A stretch of DNA of 64,000 bases from Aliarcobacter sp. Its GTDB lineage: Bacteria; Campylobacterota; Campylobacteria; Campylobacterales; Arcobacteraceae. Under the pieces are notes generated by a model. That model was not told the DNA's origin, made no database searches, and saw nothing but the letters and a program-made list of their open reading frames with translations. The stretch lies in contig JAQTXB010000008.1 of the NCBI GenBank assembly GCA_028688995.1, positions 57,050-121,049 of the forward strand. Reading direction: 5' to 3'. A program made the translations under genes and the position numbers. Shown piece by piece: positions 1 to 8,390 of the stretch. Position 1 is the stretch's first letter. Each line of letters opens with the position of its first letter.

Positions 1-458
1 TTGTTTATGAAATGTTAGGCGTTGAGCATTTAGAATATTATAATCATAAGTTTGATTTTATTTTTATGCTTGGTGTTTTATATCATAGACCAGATCCTGT
101 TGGAACTTTAAAGTCACTAGCTCGAGGATTAAATAGTAAAGGTGAGATTTTAATAGATACTTTTATGATAGATGGAGATGAAGAGTTGTGTTTAACTCCA
201 AATAAAAGATATTCAAAAATTCCAAATATCTATTTTATTCCAACAATTCCAGCGCTTAAAAACTGGCTTGAAAGGGCAGGGTTTGAGGATATTGAAGTTC
301 TTGCAACTACTATTACAACTTCTGAAGAGCAAAGAAAAACTGAATGGTCATTTGATCAAAGTTTAGAAGATTTTTTAGATGAAAATGATAAAACAAAAAC
401 AGTTGAAGGGTACCCAGCTCCCAAAAGAGTTTATGTAAAAGCTAGAAAAGTTTTATAA
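1..458 (+). CDS. cmoB: tRNA U34 carboxymethyltransferase CmoB, C-terminal part
   Basis: Partial gene: the frame is open from base 3 through the window edge, so the true start lies upstream. About 150 residues remain, the C-terminal half of the family. CmoB transfers the carboxymethyl group of carboxy-SAM to 5-hydroxyuridine at tRNA wobble position 34 in the cytoplasm. The stretch [17 protein letters not shown], followed by a strand ending [13 protein letters not shown] and an [12 protein letters not shown] segment, is typical of CmoB. The SAM-binding glycine loop is not in view. The gene faces a minus-strand GGDEF gene, with only a weak long-loop inverted repeat (469-502) between them. CmoB is more likely than a generic class I methyltransferase. 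Confidence 0.9.
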   Translation, partial: VYEMLGVEHLEYYNHKFDFIFMLGVLYHRPDPVGTLKSLARGLNSKGEILIDTFMIDGDEELCLTPNKRYSKIPNIYFIPTIPALKNWLERAGFEDIEVLATTITTSEEQRKTEWSFDQSLEDFLDENDKTKTVEGYPAPKRVYVKARKVL

Positions 459-480
459 AAAACAAAAGAGATACTAAAGA

Positions 481-1455
481 TTAAAATAAATCAATAGTAT
501 CTTCATCACTTAAATCACTAAATTTAAATATTTGACTTCTTCCTTTGTTTTTTGCTTCATAAAGCGCAATATCAGCATTTTTAATACACTCAGTTATTGT
601 AATATCTGAGTGTATTCTATAAACTTCAAATCCAATACAGATAGTTTTTTTCAAAATTTGATTTCTTTCTTCATTAATCAAAATACTTACTTCTGCAAAA
701 TCTGAGATGATTTTCTTAGCAAGTTCTTCTGCTTGATATTCACTTGAATTATTAATTAATGAGACTAAAAATTCATCACCATTTAATCTTCCAACCATAT
801 CAAATTCATTTATATTTGAGTGGATGACTTTTGCAAGTTCAATTAGTACTTTATCTGCAATATCATAATCAAACTCATCAATTACTGCTTTAAAATGGTC
901 AATTCCAATCATTAAAAAATAGATTTCATCTTGAGTATTATTTGAAAGTCTTAAATGTGTTGTTAAATTTTCAATTAAATAATTTCTATTATAAACATTT
1001 GTTACAGAATCTAAAGATGATGATTCAATGAAGTTTTTCTTTAAAATACCACTTTGGATTATTGGAGAAACTTGAAAAAATGCAGCTTCAATTGTGTCAT
1101 ATTTTGTTTCTAAAATTTTAAAATGTACTTTAGAAGTAGCACAAAATGAAACAGTTGCATTTAAACTTGTATGAGTATTTATTATAAAGAAATACGATAA
1201 ATCATCATCTAAATAAAACTCTTCACCTTTTTTTAAAATCACTTCTTTATAATTTTTATTTACATCAAATAGTGAAAATGTAAGATTATCAATATTAAAC
1301 TCTTTATTTAACCAAGTAGATATATCTTCAGCCATCTGTTTAATATTTGTAGCATATTGCAATTGCTCATGAAGATTAAAAATACTAACTAATGATTTGT
1401 AGTCATCTTCATTTGTTGCTGATGATTTAATTAATTCTAAGATCTTATTTTTCAT
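481..1455 (-). CDS. GGDEF-domain protein with NGDEF signature
   Basis: A 324-residue soluble protein. Residues 1-130 form an unrecognised, possibly GAF-like sensory region. Residues 145-310 are a GGDEF domain, the diguanylate cyclase fold, with the DxxTNVYNRNYL start motif near 150. The signature at 225-229 reads NGDEF, so the first glycine is Asn; related variants are sometimes active, so activity is open. No transmembrane segment is visible. It is a tandem paralogue of the upstream gene (1466-2368), which shares the segment FKAVIDEFDY and the C-terminal ALYEAKNKGRSQ. The 10-nt gap implies co-transcription. A role in c-di-GMP signalling is inferred; the input signal is unknown. Confidence 0.8.
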   Translation of the reverse strand: MKNKILELIKSSATNEDDYKSLVSIFNLHEQLQYATNIKQMAEDISTWLNKEFNIDNLTFSLFDVNKNYKEVILKKGEEFYLDDDLSYFFIINTHTSLNATVSFCATSKVHFKILETKYDTIEAAFFQVSPIIQSGILKKNFIESSSLDSVTNVYNRNYLIENLTTHLRLSNNTQDEIYFLMIGIDHFKAVIDEFDYDIADKVLIELAKVIHSNINEFDMVGRLNGDEFLVSLINNSSEYQAEELAKKIISDFAEVSILINEERNQILKKTICIGFEVYRIHSDITITECIKNADIALYEAKNKGRSQIFKFSDLSDEDTIDLF

Positions 1456-1465
1456 ACATTATTAC

Positions 1466-2368
1466 CTAAAAGAAATCTATTTTATTTGTATCTTCTTCAC
1501 TAAACATAAAAACTTGACTTCTTCCTCTGTTTCTAGCTTCATATAAAGCAATATCAGATTTTTTTATTATTTCATCAACTGTAGTAGCATTATCAGGATA
1601 TATTGAAATACCACCACAAATTGTTTTCATAAGTGTTTGTTTTGTTTGTTCATTTATTACAACTTCTTTTTTACTAAAGTTATTAATAAGTTTCTGAGAT
1701 ATGAGTATAGCATTGTTTTCATTAATTATATTCTGTAAAATAACTAAAAATTCATCATCAGAAATTTTAATAACTAAATCTGATTCTCTAACACTCTCTT
1801 TTAAAGTAGATGCAAGTGCTTTTAGAACTTTATCTCCAACTTCATAATCAAACTCATCTATAACTGCTCTGAATTGATCAATACCAACTTTAATAAAAGC
1901 GATTTTCTTTTGTTCTCTATTTGAAATACTAAGTAAATTCCCCGCGTAATTATCTAAATAGCATCTATTATACGAACCTGTTAAATGATCAACTAAAGAT
2001 AATTCATTTAAAGTTTTTTCCATAAATTTACTAAACAATGATTGAGAAAAAATTAGTAAAGACATTTTAATTGCATCTAAATGAGTTTTTACAGCTTCAA
2101 AATCATCTTGATTTTCCGACAAAAAATGAAAAATAATTTTAGTGTCACAATTTTGTTTGAATTCTAAAGTATTAACTAAATAATCTTCATTTGTTTCAGC
2201 ACATAAAAAAAGATTTTGAATATTGTCATTTTTCTTTATATCAATTTGCAAAAAATTTATATTATGATGTAACTTTAAATAATCAAAAATATTTAAACAA
2301 CTCTTATCTAAATCCGTTAATTTTAACTTTTCATTTTCATTAATAATTGTCTCACAAGAAAAATTCAT
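1466..2368 (-). CDS. GGDEF-domain protein with SDDEF signature, probably inactive
   Basis: A 300-residue paralogue of the downstream GGDEF gene. Residues 1-115 are an unrecognised N-terminal region and residues 120-290 a GGDEF domain starting at LSLVDHLTGSYNRCYL. The signature at 203-207 is SDDEF: both glycines of GG(D/E)EF are replaced, which normally abolishes diguanylate cyclase activity. It may bind nucleotide or act as a partner of the neighbouring NGDEF protein. The start is the ATG at 2368, preceded by AAGG. It follows the MBL-fold gene on the same strand after 16 nt. The function is inferred from the fold only. Confidence 0.8.
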   Translation of the reverse strand: MNFSCETIINENEKLKLTDLDKSCLNIFDYLKLHHNINFLQIDIKKNDNIQNLFLCAETNEDYLVNTLEFKQNCDTKIIFHFLSENQDDFEAVKTHLDAIKMSLLIFSQSLFSKFMEKTLNELSLVDHLTGSYNRCYLDNYAGNLLSISNREQKKIAFIKVGIDQFRAVIDEFDYEVGDKVLKALASTLKESVRESDLVIKISDDEFLVILQNIINENNAILISQKLINNFSKKEVVINEQTKQTLMKTICGGISIYPDNATTVDEIIKKSDIALYEARNRGRSQVFMFSEEDTNKIDFF

Positions 2369-2384
2369 GAACTCATGCCTTTAT

Positions 2385-2978
2385 TTAAATATGTCTTTCC
2401 CATTGTTTTAGGGTTTGTATTTCACTTTTTAATGTTGTTTTATCCCCATGTCCTGGATAAATATGAAAATCTTCATTCCATTGTAATATTTTATTTAAAC
2501 TTCGTTTCATTAACATAGCATTTGAGTTAGGAAAATCAAATCTTCCAATTGTACCTTTAAAAATAAAATCACCAGTAAAAAGATGTTTATCAATTTGTAT
2601 TGCACTACATCCTGGTGTATGACCTGGAAAATGATGGAATTTTATTTTAATTCCTTCAATCTCTATCTCTTCATCAGGATTTACTAAAACATCTGCATAT
2701 GAAGGTGGCATTCCCATTCCATAAGGATCTAAAGTTAACATAAATTCATCATCTTTTGGAATATAGAGTTTTAAATTATAATTTTCTTTTACTTCTTGGT
2801 TTGACCAAACATGATCAAAATGTCCATGAGTATTTAAAATGGCAATTGGATTTTTTACATTTCCTTTAATCCAAGCGTAAGCATTAACACCTGGATCAAT
2901 AATTATATCTTTATCATTTATAGTAACTATATAACAATTTGTTTGATAATCGCCCATTGGCTGAACATTTATATTCAT
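2385..2978 (-). CDS. MBL-fold hydrolase, glyoxalase II-like
   Basis: A 197-residue metallo-beta-lactamase-fold protein. It carries the binuclear metal motif HxHxDH at residues 51-56 (THGHFDHVWSN), then FPGHTPGCSA, the bridging aspartate in LFTGDFIFKGTIGR, and a final histidine in YPGHGDKTT. This order matches the glyoxalase II/YcbL group, which hydrolyses thioesters such as S-lactoylglutathione. At this length it lacks the C-terminal domain of classical GloB, so it is closer to the short YcbL-type enzymes and the substrate is uncertain. AAGGTT precedes the ATG. It is divergent from the DUF455 gene and probably heads the transcript into the two GGDEF genes. Confidence 0.88.
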   Translation of the reverse strand: MNINVQPMGDYQTNCYIVTINDKDIIIDPGVNAYAWIKGNVKNPIAILNTHGHFDHVWSNQEVKENYNLKLYIPKDDEFMLTLDPYGMGMPPSYADVLVNPDEEIEIEGIKIKFHHFPGHTPGCSAIQIDKHLFTGDFIFKGTIGRFDFPNSNAMLMKRSLNKILQWNEDFHIYPGHGDKTTLKSEIQTLKQWERHI

Positions 2979-3032
2979 TTTTAACCTTACTTTGCTAAAA
3001 TTGTAAAGATTATATCAAAAAAGAGGTTATTT

Positions 3033-3851
3033 ATGGATTATTTTTTTGTATTGGAAGATATTTTAAATACAAGTAAACCAAAAGATAAAATAGAGAAGTT
3101 CAAAAGTTTTTATGATAAATTTTTGAATGATAATTATTTTATGGATGAATTTTATAAACCTTATACTTTTGATAAACCCTCTTATCATACATTTTTAGAA
3201 ATTGTAAAACCAACAGCTTTACCTCCAATAAAAAATTTCAAATCAATTGATGGAAAAAAATATCTTGTACATACAATTTTACATATTGAGTATTCTGCAA
3301 TTGATTTAGCTTTAGATGCAGCTTTAAGATTTAAAAATATGCCAAAAAAATATTATGAAGATTGGCTAGAAGTTGCAAATGATGAGATAAGACATTTTTT
3401 AATGCTTGAAGAGTTATTAAGTGAACTTGGAGGAGTTTATGGAGATTTCCCAGTTCATAAAAATCTTTTTGAAGCAATGGAAGCAACACCTACATTTTTA
3501 CGAAGAATGGCAGCAGTTCCTAGGTATCTTGAAGCAAATGGGCTTGATCAAAATCCAAAAATTATGGAAAAATTAAATTCAAATAGGGATGAGTTTAACA
3601 ATAAGTTTTTAAAAGCTTTACAAATTATCTTGGATGAAGAAGTTGACCATGTTAAAAAAGGTGATATTTGGTTTAAATATGAGTGTGATAGATTAAACTT
3701 AGAGCCTGAATCTGCATATTTACAAATAATTGAAGAAGTGTTTCCTGGAAGTACAAAAAGAAAAATGGATTTAAATTTTACAGCGAGAAAAGAGGCGGGT
3801 TTTTCTTGTAATGAATTGAAAATTTTATCAAAAAAAGAAGAATGTAACTAA
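3033..3851 (+). CDS. DUF455 family ferritin-like protein
   Basis: A 272-residue protein of the DUF455 family, which has a ferritin-like four-helix fold. Candidate metal ligands sit in helices with the segments HIEYSAIDLALDAALRF, VANDEIRHFLMLEELL (ExxH) and LDEEVDHVKKGD (ExxH). The family is often annotated as a rhamnosyltransferase-related or diiron protein, but no reaction is firmly known. GAGG precedes the ATG at 3033. The stop codon overlaps the next start by one base (TAATG at 3849-3853), so translation of the unknown downstream gene is probably coupled. Confidence 0.8.
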   Translation: MDYFFVLEDILNTSKPKDKIEKFKSFYDKFLNDNYFMDEFYKPYTFDKPSYHTFLEIVKPTALPPIKNFKSIDGKKYLVHTILHIEYSAIDLALDAALRFKNMPKKYYEDWLEVANDEIRHFLMLEELLSELGGVYGDFPVHKNLFEAMEATPTFLRRMAAVPRYLEANGLDQNPKIMEKLNSNRDEFNNKFLKALQIILDEEVDHVKKGDIWFKYECDRLNLEPESAYLQIIEEVFPGSTKRKMDLNFTARKEAGFSCNELKILSKKEECN

Positions 3852-4516
3852 TGATAACTTCGAATATTGACTCTATTATGGCGAAAATTTCCAATTCAAC
3901 TAATTCATCTATTGGAACAACATCAAATCAATTTTTAAGTAATTTAGTTAATAGTTCAAATTCCACTCAATCTACAACAAGAACAAACTCCTTAACTTAC
4001 GAAAATATAAAAGGTATTTCTTTAGAAGAGATAGATACTTTATTTGTAAATGAAGATGATAAAAATATGGCAAAAAATCTAAGACTTGCTACACTTTTTT
4101 CAAATGATGATTATTTATCAAAAGCTTTATTTAATACAGTTTTAGGGCAACCATTTAATATAGGATATTCATATTTAAGTAATAGTTATAATGATAAAAA
4201 TATGTTTTTATCTTCAAATAATAGTAGTTTAGCAGATTTATTACATGAATCTATAACTCAAAAAATTGCTAATCCAAATGCAAAGTCAACAGATGTAATA
4301 TCACAAGATAAGTTAGATGAGATATTAACTGCTGTTAACTCTTTTAATTTTATAAGTGCTTTATCTAATAGTTCAAAAAAAGGTTATGATAAATATAAAG
4401 ATAAAAAAAATGATTATTCATTTTTGTATAATGACTATAATTTAAAATATCAAGAGTTAGTTTATAAATACCAAGAATTGGAAAATATAAACAAAACCTT
4501 GATTAAGCAGTTTTAA
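3851..4516 (+). CDS. hypothetical protein, Ser/Asn-rich N terminus
   Basis: Not recognised. A 221-residue protein whose first ~50 residues are rich in Ser, Thr and Asn (MITSNIDSIMAKISNSTNSS). The middle is mixed and the C-terminal ~40 residues are strongly charged and Tyr-rich (YNLKYQELVYKYQELE), predicted helical or coiled coil. There is no signal peptide or membrane segment. Its start overlaps the stop of the DUF455 gene by one base, so the two are probably translated together. Its end overlaps the convergent gene at 4513-5106 by 4 nt. Low-complexity termini of this kind occur in flagellar and cell-surface accessory proteins, but nothing here assigns it. Confidence 0.6.
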   Translation: MITSNIDSIMAKISNSTNSSIGTTSNQFLSNLVNSSNSTQSTTRTNSLTYENIKGISLEEIDTLFVNEDDKNMAKNLRLATLFSNDDYLSKALFNTVLGQPFNIGYSYLSNSYNDKNMFLSSNNSSLADLLHESITQKIANPNAKSTDVISQDKLDEILTAVNSFNFISALSNSSKKGYDKYKDKKNDYSFLYNDYNLKYQELVYKYQELENINKTLIKQF

Positions 4517-5106
4517 TAAATATTAATATTAAGCATTGCTTTTAAAATTGTATCTTCTTCTACCATTTTTAGATTAGAATTTATTTTATGAGTTGATAAT
4601 TTTCCTTCAATTGTTTGAAGAATATGCCAAAATCTCTCATTAAAAGGAGTATCAAGCTCTTTTATTTTGTATTTAATAATTGTTTCAACAATTGTTTCAA
4701 TACAGTGAAAATAAAATATTTTATTTTTTGCTCTTTGAGTTTTATAATTTCTCATTAATTTTAAATTTGCAACAAATGTATCTTTCTCAATTTCTGATAA
4801 ATTTACTCTATTTCTAACAGCTTCTTCTTCACTATCTAAATGTTTTAAATAAGAGTCAATCTCCTGATTCATTGTATCTTCTAAATCAGGATGAAATTTT
4901 AGAAGTACATCAAGAATCTCATTTGGTTTTAATGGAGTCTCATTTAATTGGTGCGAATATTTCTTTTTTTGTTCATAAGTATGATTAATAGCATTTAACA
5001 TATCAACTGCAAAAGATAGATAAATGAATTTATCTTCTTTTCCATCTTTAAAAGATACACCATGTTCACTAATAACTGGTTTTAATCCTGCGTATTCTAA
5101 TTTCAT
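4513..5106 (-). CDS. hypothetical protein, all-helical
   Basis: Not recognised. A 197-residue soluble protein, mostly charged helices, with no Cys cluster, signal peptide or membrane segment. The N terminus (MKLEYAGLKPVISEHGVSF) is strand-like and the rest looks like a helical bundle. It lies 19 nt downstream of trpB on the same strand and may share its transcript. It is convergent with the preceding unknown gene, with a 4-nt overlap. AAGGAAT precedes the ATG. Clean coding character and a tight neighbourhood support a real gene. Confidence 0.65.
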   Translation of the reverse strand: MKLEYAGLKPVISEHGVSFKDGKEDKFIYLSFAVDMLNAINHTYEQKKKYSHQLNETPLKPNEILDVLLKFHPDLEDTMNQEIDSYLKHLDSEEEAVRNRVNLSEIEKDTFVANLKLMRNYKTQRAKNKIFYFHCIETIVETIIKYKIKELDTPFNERFWHILQTIEGKLSTHKINSNLKMVEEDTILKAMLNINIY

Positions 5107-5125
5107 TTCTATTCCTTATTTTTAT

Positions 5126-6343
5126 TTAAAATTTAGCATTTGGAATAGGGTAGTTCTCTATTACAAAATCAATATCTTTATCTCCACGACCACTAAGACT
5201 TACTAAAATAGTTTTATCTTTTGGAAGTGTTTGTGCAAGTTTCATAGCAAATCCAACAGCATGAGCAGACTCAAGAGCTGGAATTATTCCTTCAAGTTGT
5301 GAAAGCTTATAAAAAGCATCAACTGCTTCATTATCATCACAAAGACCAACTTTACTTCTTCCAGATTCTTTTAAATAAGCATGTTCAGGACCAACAGATG
5401 GATAATCGATTCCACTTCCAATAGAGTAAACAGGAGCAGGATTTCCCTCTTTATCTTTTAGCATAATAGAATTAAACCCATGCATGATTCCTTCTTCACC
5501 ATAAGTTAAAGTTGCACTATGTTCACCAATTTTATCACCTTTTCCCATTGGCTCAACTCCATAAAGATTTACTTCTTTATCATCAATAAATCCTGAGAAT
5601 AACCCCATGGCATTACTTCCACCACCAACACAAGCTACAACATTATCTGGAAGTCTGTTTTCATGTTCAAAAAATTGTTCACGAGATTCAAATCCAATTA
5701 CACTTTGGAAATCTCTTACCATCATAGGAAATGGATGAGGACCAACAACTGAACCAATACAATAAATAGAGTTTTCTGTATCAGCTAAATATGCTTCAAA
5801 AGCTGAATCAACTGCCTCTTTTAAAGTTTTAAGACCATGAGTTGCAGGTACAACTTTTGCTCCAAGAATTTTCATTCTAACTACATTTGGATGTTCTTTT
5901 GCAATATCAACTTCACCCATGTGAATTTCACACTCTAAACCAAAATAAGCAGCTGCAGTTGCAAGTGCAACACCATGTTGTCCAGCACCTGTTTCAGCGA
6001 TTACTTTTTTCTTTCCTAGATGTTTAGCTAAGATTACTTCAGCCATACAATGATTTAATTTATGAGCACCAGTGTGATTTAAGTCTTCTCTTTTTAGATA
6101 GATTTTTGCACCACCACAAAAGTTTGTAAGATTTTTTGCAAAAGAAATAGGAGTAGGTCGCCCTTGATAGTGTTTTCTTACATATTTTAACTCTTCAATA
6201 AATTTAGGAGAGTTTTTTAGTTCTAAATAAGCTTTTGTAATTTCAGCAAAAGGTTTTTCTAAAACAGGAGGAATAAATGAACCTCCAAATTTACCAAAAA
6301 AACCATTAGCATCAGGCATTGTTTCTAAATATGTTTTGTTCAT
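5126..6343 (-). CDS. trpB: tryptophan synthase beta subunit
   Basis: A 405-residue PLP enzyme, the usual length for TrpB1. It condenses indole with L-serine to form L-tryptophan. The PLP lysine is in [12 protein letters not shown], followed by the catalytic-site segment [17 protein letters not shown] and the phosphate-binding loop GGGSNAMG. It carries the N-terminal [10 protein letters not shown] region that contacts the alpha subunit. No trpA gene lies next to it; the only other tryptophan gene in the window is trpD at 24363. AAGGG precedes the ATG. The downstream unknown gene follows after 19 nt. Confidence 0.96.
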   Translation of the reverse strand: MNKTYLETMPDANGFFGKFGGSFIPPVLEKPFAEITKAYLELKNSPKFIEELKYVRKHYQGRPTPISFAKNLTNFCGGAKIYLKREDLNHTGAHKLNHCMAEVILAKHLGKKKVIAETGAGQHGVALATAAAYFGLECEIHMGEVDIAKEHPNVVRMKILGAKVVPATHGLKTLKEAVDSAFEAYLADTENSIYCIGSVVGPHPFPMMVRDFQSVIGFESREQFFEHENRLPDNVVACVGGGSNAMGLFSGFIDDKEVNLYGVEPMGKGDKIGEHSATLTYGEEGIMHGFNSIMLKDKEGNPAPVYSIGSGIDYPSVGPEHAYLKESGRSKVGLCDDNEAVDAFYKLSQLEGIIPALESAHAVGFAMKLAQTLPKDKTILVSLSGRGDKDIDFVIENYPIPNAKF

Positions 6344-6366
6344 TTATTCCCTTTTATTTTAATTTT

Positions 6367-7491
6367 TTATGAAAACCACTTTTTAACTTTGTCAAACATT
6401 GATTCAAAACTAGATTCATGAGGTTTGCTTTCAACTCCAAAACTCTCTTGAAGTTTCTCTAAAAGCTCTTTTTGTTCGCTGTTTAATTCTTTTGGATATT
6501 CAATTTTAATTTGTACAACTAAATTACCTTTTCCATAACCTTGAACAGATTTTACACCTTCACCTTTGAAAGTAAATTGTTGTTTATCTTTTGCATTTTT
6601 TGGAATTTCAAGTTCAACTTCACCTCTTAAAGTTGGAACAGTGATTTTTCCACCAAGTGCAATTTGTGTAAAGAATATTGGAGCTTCATAATAAATGTCA
6701 TCATCATGTCTTACAAAATGAGAATCTTCTTTTACTTTTACTTGTAGATATAAATCACCTCTTGAGCCATCAGGTGCAATATTTCCCTTGTGCGAAACTC
6801 TGATTCTCATTCCATCATTTACACCCTCAGGTATATCAACTTTGAAAGAATCTTTTACTTCATCATAACCACTTCCACCACATGATTTACATGAAGCTGC
6901 TGCTGCTTGTCCACTTCCACCACATTTAGGACAAGTTTGAGCAAATGTCATAAATCCTTGTCTAGCATGAACTTGACCTTGTCCATTACAAGTAGTACAA
7001 GTTGCCAATTTTCCATCTTTTGCTCCCGTTCCAGAACAAGATTTACAAGCTGTTTTGTATTTATAATTGATTTCTTTTTTGCAACCAAATACAGCTTCAT
7101 TGAACTCTAATTTTACTTCAACTGTTACGTCTAGATTGTAATTGTAAGTTTTTCTTTGTTTTCTTCCTCTTGAGCTTCCACCAAAGGCACTTCCAAACAT
7201 CTCTTCAAAAACAGAACTTAAGTCATCAAAACCACCAGAGAATCCACCACCTCTTTGTCCATGACCTTCAAGTCCAGCTTTTCCGTATCTATCATAAACA
7301 GCTCTTTTTTCTTCATCACTTAATACTTGATACGCTTCATTTATAGCTTTGAATCTTTCTTCTGCTTCATTATCACCTGGATTTTTGTCAGGATGATATT
7401 TCATAGCCATTTGTCTATAAGCTTTTTTGATTGTACTTTTATCTGAACTTTTACTAACTTCTAGTAGTTCATAATAATCTATTTCAGTCAA
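6367..7491 (-). CDS. dnaJ: chaperone DnaJ
   Basis: A 374-residue Hsp40 co-chaperone that stimulates DnaK ATPase. The J domain (residues 1-70) has the HPD triad in MKYHPDKNPGD. A Gly/Phe-rich linker follows (GQRGGGFSGGFDD), then four CxxCxGxG zinc-binding repeats (CKSCSGTG, CTTCNGQG, CPKCGGSG, CKSCGGSG) and the substrate-binding C-terminal domains. The start is a TTG at 7491 with AAGGGG seven bases upstream; no ATG fits. It ends 23 nt upstream of trpB and is divergent from recR. No CIRCE-type inverted repeat was seen in the 129-nt upstream gap. Confidence 0.97.
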   Translation of the reverse strand: MTEIDYYELLEVSKSSDKSTIKKAYRQMAMKYHPDKNPGDNEAEERFKAINEAYQVLSDEEKRAVYDRYGKAGLEGHGQRGGGFSGGFDDLSSVFEEMFGSAFGGSSRGRKQRKTYNYNLDVTVEVKLEFNEAVFGCKKEINYKYKTACKSCSGTGAKDGKLATCTTCNGQGQVHARQGFMTFAQTCPKCGGSGQAAAASCKSCGGSGYDEVKDSFKVDIPEGVNDGMRIRVSHKGNIAPDGSRGDLYLQVKVKEDSHFVRHDDDIYYEAPIFFTQIALGGKITVPTLRGEVELEIPKNAKDKQQFTFKGEGVKSVQGYGKGNLVVQIKIEYPKELNSEQKELLEKLQESFGVESKPHESSFESMFDKVKKWFS

Positions 7492-7608
7492 TTTTATCCC
7501 CTTAAAAAATATTTGAATTAATGTAAATCGCGATTTTATCCAAAACTTTATAAATGTTGATTGAATTAATAAGTAGATAGTTTTATATAATTTATTAAAA
7601 ATCTTAGA

Positions 7609-7621
7609 TATAATCCCCCTA
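7609..7621 (+). promoter_or_regulatory. -10 box for a leaderless recR transcript
   Basis: TATAAT at 7609-7614 is followed by exactly six bases (CCCCCT) and then the recR ATG at 7621. With standard -10 spacing, the predicted first transcribed base is the A of the start codon. There is no Shine-Dalgarno sequence between the box and the ATG, and no -35 box, which is normal for Campylobacterota sigma70 promoters. Confidence 0.55.
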
Positions 7622-8193
7622 TGAATAAAGGATTAGAAAAATTTTACGAACTTGTTGAAGCATTTGAATCTTTACCTACTATTGGAAAAAAATCAGCTCT
7701 CAGACTTGCTTATCACATTGTTATGAATGACAACTATTGTGGGATTAAAATAGCTCACAGCATTGAAAGTGCACTTAAAAATATCACTAAATGTTCTAGA
7801 TGTGGTTCTATGAGTGAACATGAAATTTGCGAAGTTTGTTTGGATGAATCAAGGGATAGTTCAAAACTTTGTATTGTTCAAAGTGCTAAAGATATTTTTG
7901 TTATTGAAGACTCACGTCAGTTTGATGGAAAGTATTTTGTAATTGAAGAGTTGGATCAAGAGGTACTAGATTCTTTACACAAATTTATAAATGATAATGA
8001 AGTTGAAAATATTTTATTTGCAATAACTCCATCAATTGCAAATGATGCATTTATCTTGTTTATTGAAGATAAATTAAAAAATCATAATATAAAATTTACA
8101 AAAATTGCCCAAGGTGTACCAACAGGTGTTAGCTTAGAAAATGTAGATATTTTATCCCTCTCTAAAGCTATACAAAGTAAAGTTGAAATTTAA
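7621..8193 (+). CDS. recR: recombination protein RecR
   Basis: A 190-residue RecFOR-pathway protein that helps load RecA at single-strand gaps. It has an N-terminal helix-hairpin-helix (LPTIGKKSALRLAYHI), a four-cysteine zinc finger (CSRCGSMSEHEICEVC, about residues 61-76) and a Toprim domain beginning CIVQSAKDIFVIED. The C-terminal walker-like segment AQGVPTGVSLENVD is typical. The start is the ATG at 7621. It has no ribosome-binding site and lies immediately downstream of a TATAAT box. It is slightly shorter than E. coli RecR. The 57-residue gene at 8209 follows after 15 nt. Confidence 0.95.
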   Translation: MNKGLEKFYELVEAFESLPTIGKKSALRLAYHIVMNDNYCGIKIAHSIESALKNITKCSRCGSMSEHEICEVCLDESRDSSKLCIVQSAKDIFVIEDSRQFDGKYFVIEELDQEVLDSLHKFINDNEVENILFAITPSIANDAFILFIEDKLKNHNIKFTKIAQGVPTGVSLENVDILSLSKAIQSKVEI

Positions 8194-8208
8194 AATTAGA
8201 ATAAGAAT

Positions 8209-8382
8209 ATGGAAAAAAGAATAATTTGTCAAAAATGTGTTTATTATTTTGTAACGTGGGAAGCAGGTAAACCTCATGGTTGTAAAGCATATGGGTTTAA
8301 ATCTCAACTAATTCCATCAATGTCTGTAAAAAGAGCAAGTGGAGAAGATTGTAAATTATTTTCCTTGAAAAATCTAAAATAG
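8209..8382 (+). CDS. small four-cysteine protein, 57 residues
   Basis: A short gene found by direct reading. It begins MEKRIICQKCVYYFVTWEAG and contains HGCKAYGFKS and SGEDCKLF. The Cys pattern (CxxC plus two later cysteines) suggests a small zinc- or iron-binding fold. The motif C-x2-C-x-Y-Y-F-V-T-W followed by GCKAYGFKS recurs, from memory, in small uncharacterised proteins of many bacteria. The ATG at 8209 is preceded by weak purine-rich sequence. It sits between recR (15 nt upstream) and the PAS kinase gene (8 nt downstream) and is probably co-transcribed with both. The function is unknown. Confidence 0.75.
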   Translation: MEKRIICQKCVYYFVTWEAGKPHGCKAYGFKSQLIPSMSVKRASGEDCKLFSLKNLK

Positions 8383-8390
8383 CTGGGTAT

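Noticed and set aside
469-502. Terminator between cmoB and the first GGDEF gene
   Set aside because: Only an 8-bp stem with an 18-nt loop and no good T tract; too weak to call.
7492-7608. CIRCE/HrcA operator upstream of dnaJ
   Set aside because: No TTAGCACTC-N9-GAGTGCTAA-like inverted repeat is present in the gap.
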